From the NCBI GenBank assembly GCA_900550815.1, contig URTW01000050.1, forward strand, positions 1-11,377: 11,377 bases of DNA, in the 5' to 3' direction. Position numbers and translations under genes: made by a program. Under the pieces are notes generated by a model. That model saw only the letters and a list, made by a program, of their open reading frames with translations. It was not told where the DNA came from and did not search any database. The number at the start of each line of letters is the position of its first letter. The stretch's first letter is position 1. Source of the stretch: an uncultured Collinsella sp. GTDB taxonomy: Bacteria > Actinomycetota > Coriobacteriia > Coriobacteriales > Coriobacteriaceae. Of this stretch, positions 1-5,784 are shown piece by piece.

Positions 1-13
1 TTAAACTTCCTTC

Positions 14-176
14 TTTTTTTTTTTTATTTGTTTTCCTGTAATCTTGTTCGTTAGTTACTTCGCTATTCGACGAGGCCCTTAACGATTCGGATTTGCGCCC
101 GTGACTCGTCGCTTTTCTTCTCAACTATTTTTTAACGCAGATAAATTGATTTCTGCTTATTTTCCTGCGTAAAAAA
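14..176. other. AT-rich non-coding leader with inverted repeats
   Basis: No credible gene is seen before position 278. The stretch holds a 12-T run (14-25), which could be the tail of a terminator for a gene outside the window. A perfect 7-bp inverted repeat, CGACGAG (68-74) and CTCGTCG (105-111), has a 30-nt loop. A second, imperfect inverted repeat joins 128-140 (TTTTTTAACGCAG) with 165-176 (CTGCGTAAAAAA) across a 24-nt spacer. Its T and A runs sit inside the stem, so it is not a normal terminator for either strand. It overlaps the likely promoter of the ATPase gene and may be an operator. Confidence 0.4.
146..175 (+). promoter_or_regulatory. Candidate sigma-70 promoter for the AAA ATPase gene
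   Basis: TTGATT (146-151) and TAAAAA (170-175) are separated by 18 bp and are the best -35/-10 pair upstream of the ATPase gene. Transcription would start near 182. That places all three 19-bp repeats (214-270) in the 5' leader, downstream of the promoter. The -10 box lies in the right arm of the 128-176 inverted repeat. The match to consensus is only moderate. Confidence 0.35.
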
Positions 177-213
177 TGTCAGCGTCACTGCTTCGATGCC
201 CTTTGGTCAGTCG

Positions 214-270
214 TTAGCAAAACTTGCAAAAGTTAGCAAAAGTTGCAAAAATTAGCAAAACTTGCAAAGG
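214..270 (+). repeat. Three tandem 19-bp repeats (iteron/operator-like)
   Basis: Three consecutive 19-bp units start at 214, 233 and 252, with consensus TTAGCAAAACTTGCAAAAG. They differ only at a few bases (C or G at unit position 10, the last two bases at the end). Each unit contains the dyad GCAA-N3-TTGC (217-227, 236-246, 255-265), so the centres are spaced 19 bp apart. The third unit runs straight into the ribosome site AAAGGAG (266-272). A protein bound to the array would cover the leader and the translation start. The likeliest reader is the winged helix of the ATPase encoded just downstream, but that is inference. Confidence 0.8.
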
Positions 271-277
271 AGCTACC

Positions 278-1372
278 ATGGAGTACAGCAAGAACCCCTT
301 TACCCCAACATTTGGAAGCGTCCCTCCCTTTCTAGCGGGTCGCGAGCATATCCTGCGTGACATCAACCGTGGCTTTATCAATGGCCCGGGAGATCCCAAC
401 CTGTCGACCATTTTTACGGGCGCAAGGGGAACGGGCAAGACGGCGCTTCTCTCGCTCCTTTCAGAAACGGCGCTTGAACACGACTGGATCGCAGCAAATG
501 TCTCCGCCATGCCAGGCATGCTCGAAGATATTATCGAGCGAACCAAAGAAGCCGCAGATAGCTACCTCTCACAGCCTCATGCGCGCATAAACGGCGTTCA
601 AATTGGTCCAGTAGGCATCGATTGGACATATGCTCAAGAGGCCCAGGGCAACTGGCGCACACGCATGAATGGCATCTTTAAACAACTCGAAAAACATGAC
701 ATCGGACTTCTCATCACCATCGATGAAGTCACCGTCGATCTCGAAGAAATGCTTCAATTTGCCTCTGTTTATCAGCACTTTGTACGCGAAGGTAAAAAAG
801 TTGCCCTACTCATGGCAGGACTGCCCTACAAAGTATCGGCACTGCTACGCAACGATTCCGTCTCGTTCCTCAGGCGTTCCCAATATCATCAGTTAGGACG
901 AATCACTGACGTTGAAATTGCAAACGCATTCCGCAAAACCGTTGAGGCCGGAGGCCGCTCAATCACGCCAGAAGCGCTCGAGGATGCCGTGAAGGCCGTC
1001 GACGGATTCCCCTATATGATGCAGCTCGTCGGATATCGCACATGGGATGTTTCGGAGAACTCGCCCAAAATCAGTGCACCTGATGTACAGCAGGGTTCTC
1101 TGCTTGCCCGTATGGAGCTGCGCGATCGAATTCTCGAAACGACCTATCGGGAGCTTTCCGATAAAGATATTGAGTTTTTGCTCGCGATGCTGTCCGATTC
1201 TGGCCCCAGCAGAGTCTCGGAGATAGCCAAACGCATGGGCGTCGCCAGCAACTACGCAAGCCAATACAAACGCCGCCTCCTGGAGGACGGCGTCATCGGA
1301 GAGCGCGGGCGTGGTCTCGTTGGCTTTGACATCCCCGCGTTCAGGGAATTCTTAAACGAGAAGGCGTTTTAG
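278..1372 (+). CDS. AAA ATPase with C-terminal winged helix (Orc1/Cdc6-like, AAA_16 type)
   Basis: This is a predicted cytoplasmic nucleotide-dependent DNA-binding protein of 364 residues; its cellular role is not known. Seen in the sequence: a GRE element at 21-23, a Walker A loop GARGTGKT at 48-55, a Walker B strand LLITIDE at 144-150, a sensor-1-like strand ending in AGLP around 180-183, a sensor-2-like GFPYMMQL at 243-250, and a C-terminal winged helix at about 305-360 (SEIAKRMGVASNYASQYKRR region). The order matches Orc1/Cdc6-like and other STAND-type AAA proteins. ATG 278 is chosen because AAAGGAG lies 5 nt upstream. The longer reading from TTG 224 would translate the 19-bp repeats and is unlikely. 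It is a single-gene unit convergent with the next gene. The repeats directly upstream suggest autoregulation, or an initiator-like DNA contact. Family assignment is firm; function is not. Confidence 0.85.
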   Translation: MEYSKNPFTPTFGSVPPFLAGREHILRDINRGFINGPGDPNLSTIFTGARGTGKTALLSLLSETALEHDWIAANVSAMPGMLEDIIERTKEAADSYLSQPHARINGVQIGPVGIDWTYAQEAQGNWRTRMNGIFKQLEKHDIGLLITIDEVTVDLEEMLQFASVYQHFVREGKKVALLMAGLPYKVSALLRNDSVSFLRRSQYHQLGRITDVEIANAFRKTVEAGGRSITPEALEDAVKAVDGFPYMMQLVGYRTWDVSENSPKISAPDVQQGSLLARMELRDRILETTYRELSDKDIEFLLAMLSDSGPSRVSEIAKRMGVASNYASQYKRRLLEDGVIGERGRGLVGFDIPAFREFLNEKAF

Positions 1373-1399
1373 CACACCGGAATTGTCCGCGGGAGCATC

Positions 1400-1470
1400 A
1401 ACGCATGGCAATCAGCATTCCTCTTGGTAAGGACAGCAAGCATTTCCACCAACACCGATTGCCATGCGTT
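1400..1470. repeat. Perfect 14-bp inverted repeat between convergent genes
   Basis: The left arm AACGCATGGCAATC (1400-1413) and right arm GATTGCCATGCGTT (1457-1470) are exact reverse complements with a 43-nt loop. The loop carries a weaker nested pairing, TTGGT (1424-1428) with ACCAA (1448-1452). It starts 28 nt after the ATPase stop and ends 10 nt before the flavoprotein stop, so it fills the convergent junction. Neither side has a U-tract. It may act as a bidirectional terminator or 3'-end stabiliser, or it may be the ends of a decayed small element. Confidence 0.7.
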
Positions 1471-1480
1471 CTCCTTGCCC

Positions 1481-2011
1481 TTAGGCCAGCTTGCGAGCGA
1501 GCTCTCGCACCTCTTCCAACTTGGGCGAGGAGGCCATGCTGTCGCGCTCGGTCATGCCGCTAATGGTGACAATGCCCTGGTCCTCCCACTTGCAGTAGGC
1601 ACAGGCTGACTTGTACATAGCGATCGCCGCATCATAGACGCCCTCACTGTGGCTATCGAGCAAAAGGGCCGTCTTGGTGAACGGGAAGCCCGTAGCACCA
1701 AAGGCGTACAGGCGGTCGATGGCGGCCTTCTCCTGCGCGGTGATATCAAACCAGTAGATAGGCGAAGCGAAGACAACCATGTCGGCGTCTTTCAGCGACT
1801 CGATCACGTTGGCCATGTCATCCTTCTGCACGCAAGTGCCCTCGTGGGCGAAGCAATACTGACACCCCAGGCAACCAGCGATTTTCTTGCTGGCAACGCG
1901 GATGACCTCGACCGTATTGCCGCTCTCGCGCGCGGTCTCGGCAAACACCTCGACCATGGTGTCGGTATTGGCGCCCTTGCGCGGGCTACCACTCAATACA
2001 ACGATATTCAT
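1481..2011 (-). CDS. Flavodoxin-fold NAD(P)H oxidoreductase, iron-sulfur flavoprotein-like
   Basis: This is a 176-residue soluble protein of the NADPH-dependent FMN reductase / iron-sulfur flavoprotein superfamily, predicted to bind FMN and pass electrons to an unknown acceptor. The FMN phosphate loop GSPRKGANT is at residues 8-16. A compact cysteine set C47-x2-C50-x2-C53-x6-C60 follows. It fits the CX2CX2CX4-7C spacing known for the Isf family, so a 4Fe-4S cluster is possible, although many relatives keep similar cysteines without proven clusters. The ASPIYWFD segment (82-89) is typical of the second flavin-contacting loop. The start at 2011 is supported by GGAGGGA just upstream. It lies 148 nt downstream of the hydrolase in the same direction, so it may belong to that operon or have its own promoter. 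The physiological substrate cannot be read from the sequence. Confidence 0.85.
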   Translation of the reverse strand: MNIVVLSGSPRKGANTDTMVEVFAETARESGNTVEVIRVASKKIAGCLGCQYCFAHEGTCVQKDDMANVIESLKDADMVVFASPIYWFDITAQEKAAIDRLYAFGATGFPFTKTALLLDSHSEGVYDAAIAMYKSACAYCKWEDQGIVTISGMTERDSMASSPKLEEVRELARKLA

Positions 2012-2028
2012 AGAAATCTCCCTCCTTC

Positions 2029-2048
2029 ATGCCGCAGGCGCGCGGCAT
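2029..2048 (-). promoter_or_regulatory. Perfect 7-bp hairpin in the leader of the flavoprotein gene
   Basis: ATGCCGC (2029-2035) and GCGGCAT (2042-2048) form a perfect stem with a 6-nt loop. The hairpin lies about 18 nt upstream of the start at 2011 and next to the ribosome site at roughly 2016-2022. It has no U-tract. It could be an operator, an mRNA 5'-protecting hairpin or a weak intercistronic terminator; the sequence does not decide. A -10-like TAATAT lies just upstream on the minus strand, without a good -35. Confidence 0.4.
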
Positions 2049-2159
2049 ATTATTTTGCTTTAACCAAAACGTATGGAGTTATTCAATCGCCTCGTTTCAG
2101 TTACTCCCGCTCTTTAGAAGAATCGTTGCTGGAGACTTGACATTAAATCAAGGCACGCC

Positions 2160-3131
2160 TTATTTCAGATATTCCTCAAAGAATGCCTTCAGCTTTCCAA
2201 ACGGAATGATGTCCATCTGATCGTAAAGGTCGGTGTGGTTGGCGCCGGGGATAATGAGCAATTCCTTGTTGTCCCCGGTCAGCTTGCCGTACGCGGCTTC
2301 GCTGAAATAGCGGGAGTGCGCCTTTTCCCCATGCACCAGCAGTACCGCAGAGCGAATTTCGCTGCTGTATTGCAAAATCGGCATATTCAAAAACGACAGC
2401 GAGGACGTCACATTCCAGCCACCGTTGGAGTTCAGGCTGCGGGGATGGTAGCCTCGCCGAGTCTTGTAGTAGGCGAAATAGTCCGCCACAAACTGCGGCG
2501 CGTCCTCCGGCAGCGGATCGACCACGCCGCCCGCCAGCGCATAGCTGTCGTTTTTATAGTCCTCGGTGCGCTGCGCGTTCAGCGCTTTCCGCTTTTCGAA
2601 GCGCGCCTGTTCGGAATCCTCAGCGTCAAAATAGCCGTTGGCGGTCACACGGGTCATGTCGTACATCGTCATAGCAGCAGTAGCTTTGATACGAGTGTCG
2701 ATGGATGCAGCATTGATTGCCATGCCGCCCCAACCGCAGATGCCGATGATGCCGATGCGCCCTGGATCGACGTTTTCCTGTACCGAGAGGAAGTCCACCG
2801 CTGCGCAGAAGTCCTCGGTGTTGATGTCCGGAGATGCTACATAGCGAGGCGTGCCGCCGCTCTCGCCGGTATAGGACGGGTCAAAGGCAATTGCGAAAAA
2901 TCCCAGCTCCGCCATTTTCTGCGCGTACAGACCGGAGGACTGCTCCTTCACCGCGCCAAACGGGCCGCTGACGGCGATGGCGGGCAGTTTGCCTTCCGCA
3001 TTCTTAGGTACGTACACGTCGGCAGCCAGCGTGATGCCGTATCGGTTGCGGAAGGTTGCCTTGCTGTGCTCAACCTTGTCGCTTTTGGGGAATACCTTGT
3101 CCCATTCCTGCGTCAGTTTCAACTGCTCCAT
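2160..3131 (-). CDS. Alpha/beta hydrolase, dienelactone-hydrolase-like, with cysteine in the nucleophile elbow
   Basis: A 323-residue cytoplasmic alpha/beta hydrolase with no signal peptide. After an N-terminal strand region (YGITLAADVYVP, 31-42) comes an oxyanion-type segment, VSGPFGAVKEQ (54-64). The predicted nucleophile elbow GICGWGG (130-136) places Cys132 where most esterases have serine, as in dienelactone hydrolase. A late histidine, His299 in GANHTDLYD, is the likely general base. The acid should lie near VHGEKAHSR (266-274) but is not obvious. Substrate is unknown: a lactone, ester or thioester is possible. The gene starts 2 nt after the decarboxylase-cupin stop, with an AAGGAAG ribosome site overlapping the upstream gene's end, so the two are almost certainly co-transcribed and translationally coupled. 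The pairing with a carboxymuconolactone decarboxylase domain hints at ring-cleavage or lactone chemistry, but could equally mark carbonyl stress. Confidence 0.85.
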   Translation of the reverse strand: MEQLKLTQEWDKVFPKSDKVEHSKATFRNRYGITLAADVYVPKNAEGKLPAIAVSGPFGAVKEQSSGLYAQKMAELGFFAIAFDPSYTGESGGTPRYVASPDINTEDFCAAVDFLSVQENVDPGRIGIIGICGWGGMAINAASIDTRIKATAAMTMYDMTRVTANGYFDAEDSEQARFEKRKALNAQRTEDYKNDSYALAGGVVDPLPEDAPQFVADYFAYYKTRRGYHPRSLNSNGGWNVTSSLSFLNMPILQYSSEIRSAVLLVHGEKAHSRYFSEAAYGKLTGDNKELLIIPGANHTDLYDQMDIIPFGKLKAFFEEYLK

Positions 3132-3133
3132 GC

Positions 3134-3901
3134 CTAAGCTTCCTTGTCAGTCGCTCTAGGGTATTGCTCGTCGTCCACGGGCTCCAACCACTCGTTGGAG
3201 GTCTCCTCGCCCGGAACCTCTACCGCGAGATGGGAGAACCAGCTGTCGGGCGCCGCACCGTGCCAGTGCTTTACGCCCGCGGGAATATTTACTACATCGC
3301 CAGGGCACAGCTCCTGTGCCGGTTTGCCCCATTCCTGGTAAAACCATCGACCAGCCACGCAGACGAGAATCTGTCCGCCACCGCTTTTGGCGTGATGGAC
3401 GTGCCAGTTGTTGCGGCAGCCGGGCTCGCACGTCACGTTGTAGCCGCCGACCTGCTCGGTGGAAAGGGGCGCGAGGGAGCGTTGCCCGATAAAGTACTTC
3501 GCAAATGCGTCGTTGGGGGCACCGATGGGAAAGGCCATCTCGTTTTGGTGTCGGGCCTTTGCGTCGGCGCCGTCGTCCTCGTCCGCCCAGACCTCCTTCG
3601 CCATGCGAAAGGCCGCCCACGCCTTGGGCCATCCCGCATAAAACGCCGCGTGCGTAAGGATTTCCGCTATCTCAGCCCTGGTCACACCGTTGTTCTTTGC
3701 GGACATCAGATGATATTTATACGAAGAGTCCGTCAGTCCCTGCGCCATCAGGGCCACAACCGTCACCACGCTGCGGTCTCGAAGGGAAAGCCCGTCTTCT
3801 CGACTCCACACCTCGCCGAACAGCACATCATCATTGAGCTGTGCGAATTTGGGGGCAAAGTCCCCCAGGGCATCTCTGCCCGCTGTCTGTTTAATCGTCA
3901 T
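3134..3901 (-). CDS. Carboxymuconolactone decarboxylase-cupin fusion protein
   Basis: A 255-residue soluble protein with two domains. Residues about 15-110 are a carboxymuconolactone decarboxylase-like domain: the RDRSVVTVVALMA helix (41-53), then E80 and H84 in EILTHAAFYAGWP (80-92), as in PcaC-type proteins. It lacks the CxxC pair of AhpD peroxidase relatives. Residues about 145-235 are a cupin with metal ligand candidates H167, H169/H170, Q177 (in place of the usual Glu) and H212 or H214 in PAGVKHWHG. Fusions of this type are annotated in bacteria, usually without proven activity; a role in detoxifying carbonyl or quinone compounds is inferred. The start at 3901 has an excellent AGGAGG site. 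It is the first gene after the MerR-type promoter at 4115-4145 and is tightly coupled to the hydrolase downstream. Confidence 0.88.
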   Translation of the reverse strand: MTIKQTAGRDALGDFAPKFAQLNDDVLFGEVWSREDGLSLRDRSVVTVVALMAQGLTDSSYKYHLMSAKNNGVTRAEIAEILTHAAFYAGWPKAWAAFRMAKEVWADEDDGADAKARHQNEMAFPIGAPNDAFAKYFIGQRSLAPLSTEQVGGYNVTCEPGCRNNWHVHHAKSGGGQILVCVAGRWFYQEWGKPAQELCPGDVVNIPAGVKHWHGAAPDSWFSHLAVEVPGEETSNEWLEPVDDEQYPRATDKEA

Positions 3902-4114
3902 GTTTGATTCCTCCTGTCGATGGTTTTGAGTACAAAACTGCTTCCGCGCAGCTAAGCAGCGCCTAGACTCCTAAGCCCATTCGTCGCGCCTGCTCAAGAG
4001 CGGAATGCCCGGCGATTTCGCACACGCCGTTCACGCCGCCGGCAAATACCGTTCCGGCAAACGTGCGCCTTTGGCGAAAATCCCTTGCGCTCCCGATTTG
4101 TATTGACGAAAATG

Positions 4115-4145
4115 AATGTAATACCTAAACCTGACTTTAGGTCAA
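4115..4145 (-). promoter_or_regulatory. MerR-type promoter with palindromic operator in a 19-bp spacer
   Basis: Read on the minus strand, -35 TTGACC (4145-4140) and -10 TACATT (4120-4115) are separated by exactly 19 bp, the over-long spacing typical of MerR-activated promoters. Between and over them lies a perfect inverted repeat, ACCTAAA (4123-4129) and TTTAGGT (4136-4142), with a 6-nt centre. The layout matches MerR-family operators such as that of SoxR (CCTCAA-N6-TTGAGG). The promoter points at the decarboxylase-cupin gene, giving a leader of about 200 nt, while the operator is 34 nt upstream of the merR-like start. Activation of the minus-strand operon and self-control of the regulator are therefore both expected. 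Confidence 0.75.
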
Positions 4146-4176
4146 GGAGTGAATTCGAGATTTATCCGGAGGGACC

Positions 4177-4617
4177 ATGTACACAATCGGACAGGTAGCG
4201 GAGATGTTCGGTCTGCCCGTTTCCACGCTGCGGTATTACGACAAGCAGGGGCTGTTCCCGGGATTGGAGCGGGCGTCGGGCATTCGCCGATTCGGCGATA
4301 CGGAACTCGAAGCACTTCGAGTCATCGAATGCCTGAAGAAGGCCGGGATGGAAATCAAAGACATCCGGCTGTTCATGGAATGGTGTGCGGAGGGCCCATC
4401 GACATATCCCCAGCGTAAGGCCATGTTCGAGGAGCGGAAGGCCCACATGGAGTCGGAGATCGCGAAGATGAACCGCGCACTGGACATGTTGAAGTTCAAA
4501 TGCTGGTACTACGAGCAGGCGATTCAGGATGGCAACGAGGATAGACTGAAGGCGCTGATTCCCGACAATTTGCCGGAAGAGATCAGAGATACCTACGATA
4601 ACGCCCACGCTCAATAA
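4177..4617 (+). CDS. MerR-family transcriptional regulator, AdhR/NmlR-like
   Basis: A 146-residue DNA-binding activator. An N-terminal winged helix-turn-helix (YTIGQVAEMFGLPVSTLRYY, 2-21) is followed by DKQGLFP and the GIRRFGDTEL wing (35-44). A dimerising coiled coil spans about 78-115. Cysteines are at 52, 70 and 109. Cys52 in ECLKKAGM corresponds to the position I recall as the redox/aldehyde-sensing Cys52 of B. subtilis AdhR, a MerR/NmlR protein responding to carbonyl electrophiles. There is no C-terminal ligand domain and no CxxC metal loop, arguing against metal sensing. The start ATG has a GGAGG site 4 nt upstream. It is divergent from the decarboxylase-cupin operon across its own likely operator. 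The family call is certain; aldehyde or electrophile sensing is inferred. Confidence 0.93.
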   Translation: MYTIGQVAEMFGLPVSTLRYYDKQGLFPGLERASGIRRFGDTELEALRVIECLKKAGMEIKDIRLFMEWCAEGPSTYPQRKAMFEERKAHMESEIAKMNRALDMLKFKCWYYEQAIQDGNEDRLKALIPDNLPEEIRDTYDNAHAQ

Positions 4618-4679
4618 TGCCGCCCGATGCTCAAGGGGGTTTTGGCAAGGAGTCGTTTTAGGCAGACATGCAAAAAGAA

Positions 4680-4707
4680 AGCCTCCGAACCAGAAGGTTC
4701 GGAGGCT
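4680..4707 (-). terminator. Rho-independent terminator of the LysR gene
   Basis: A 12-bp perfect stem (4680-4691 with 4696-4707, core GCCTCCGAACC) has an AGAA loop. On the minus strand it is followed at once by TTTCTTTTTG, a good U-tract, 49 nt past the LysR stop. On the plus strand the following sequence is only moderately T-rich (TGTTATTCCC twice), so it would act weakly, if at all, for the merR-like gene. Confidence 0.9.
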
Positions 4708-4755
4708 GTTATTCCCGTTATTCCCATAGGCATAAGCGCATCTGCTCGCGATTGC

Positions 4756-5655
4756 CTATCGATGCTTTGCCTCGAGCACGGCAGACACCGCATCGAGGAA
4801 CTCCCGCACGTGGTCTGCGGGGTGCGGCGAATGAAGCAGCCCGTAAGACACGAGACAGTCCCAATCGGTAGGGACGGTTTTGAGCATGGGGTGGACGTTG
4901 GCCCACAACGGCAGCGTCGCAAGCGCGAGATCCTCGTTCGCGCCGCGATTGAACACCTCCGCCCGATATTGCGGGAAGTCTACGAGCGCGATTTGAGGAT
5001 GATGCAAGAGTATCTCGTCGCGCACGCGGTCGATTTCGGCGTTCCAGCCCCGGCGTATAAGCATAAGACTGTGATTGTGGAGGTCGTCGAATGTGACGAT
5101 GTCGCGTTTGGCGAGCTCGCTGTCGACAGGAACGGCGCACCCGAGCGGCTCGCGTGAAAGCTCGAGGCCCAGGCACCCGCGCTCTTTAAGAAAGGCATCG
5201 TCGAAAATCCCCACCACGATATCCATGTCTTGCCCAAGGTTCGCCAAACCGCGCGCCGCCGAGGGTGTGTTTTCAAACGTGACCACCTGAAGGCTCATGC
5301 CAGGGCAACGTTCCTTCACCTTCGGCCATAACTTTGTGAGCGGCGTGCTGGGCGTCATGAGCGACACTCCCACGCGGATGATGCGCTTCTCTCCGCGCTC
5401 GGCGACGCGGGCGCGTGCGATTGATTCTTGAGAGTACTGCACGATATGGCGGGCGTCGGCGAGCAGCGACCTGCCTGCTCGCGTAAGCGAAAGCCCCTGA
5501 TGCGATCGGTGGAACAGCGTAAGGCCTAGCCGCGACTCCAGCAGGTTCATCTGCTTGATGACGGCCGTGGGCGTGATGAAGGACTCTTGTGCCGCCTTGG
5601 AGAAGCTGCCCGCCTCCGCCACGCGGATGAAAGTGTCAAGCTGTGGGTTGTACAT
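4756..5655 (-). CDS. LysR-family transcriptional regulator
   Basis: A 299-residue LysR-type regulator. The N-terminal winged helix-turn-helix occupies residues 1-60 (PQLDTFIRVAEAGSFSKAAQ at 4-23, then LLESRLGLTLFHRSHQGLSLT). A linker helix (61-90) and a periplasmic-binding-protein-like effector domain (about 90-295) follow, starting RIIRVGVSLM. The start MYNPQLD at 5655 is chosen because AGGAGG lies 4 nt upstream; the longer GTG start at 5670 would place that ribosome site inside the gene. It is divergent from the first aldo/keto reductase, with a T-N11-A dyad between them, so it most likely controls the reductase block and itself. The inducer cannot be deduced; carbonyl compounds are a reasonable guess from the targets. 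Its own terminator lies downstream at 4680-4707. Confidence 0.95.
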   Translation of the reverse strand: MYNPQLDTFIRVAEAGSFSKAAQESFITPTAVIKQMNLLESRLGLTLFHRSHQGLSLTRAGRSLLADARHIVQYSQESIARARVAERGEKRIIRVGVSLMTPSTPLTKLWPKVKERCPGMSLQVVTFENTPSAARGLANLGQDMDIVVGIFDDAFLKERGCLGLELSREPLGCAVPVDSELAKRDIVTFDDLHNHSLMLIRRGWNAEIDRVRDEILLHHPQIALVDFPQYRAEVFNRGANEDLALATLPLWANVHPMLKTVPTDWDCLVSYGLLHSPHPADHVREFLDAVSAVLEAKHR

Positions 5656-5684
5656 CGATCCTCCTGTCACGCATTATGTGCCGT

Positions 5685-5703
5685 ATATACCCCATGGTTA
5701 TAT
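5685..5703. promoter_or_regulatory. LysR T-N11-A box between divergent genes
   Basis: ATAT (5685-5688), 11 bases, then ATAT (5700-5703) gives the dyad with T-N11-A spacing used by LysR regulators. The dyad extends to GTATAT-N11-ATATCC with one mismatch. It lies 30 bp upstream of the LysR start and 81 bp upstream of the reductase start. The TATA-like arms may also serve as -10 elements, but I could not assign a convincing -35 for either direction. Confidence 0.55.
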
Positions 5704-5784
5704 CCATCATTCCAACGTGAACTTCTCGCACGTCAGCAAACGCCGTAGCATTGCATTCGAAAAGTCACCATTAAGGAGGAGACC

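Noticed and set aside
224..277. TTG start extending the ATPase by 18 residues
   Set aside because: It would translate the 19-bp repeats and the ribosome site; ATG 278 has a good AAAGGAG in front.
1405..1606. Plus-strand frame beginning MAISIPLGKDSKHF behind GGGAG
   Set aside because: Only the first codons look protein-like; the rest is antisense to the flavoprotein gene, and the start lies in the inverted-repeat arm.
2235..3137. 300-codon plus-strand open frame
   Set aside because: Antisense shadow of the hydrolase gene: His/Arg/Ala-rich composition, no family motifs.
3056..3907. 283-codon plus-strand open frame
   Set aside because: Antisense shadow of the decarboxylase-cupin gene, no ribosome site or domain pattern.
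4708..4725. Tandem GTTATTCCC beside the LysR terminator
   Set aside because: Two 9-mers only; no binding-site symmetry, likely chance.
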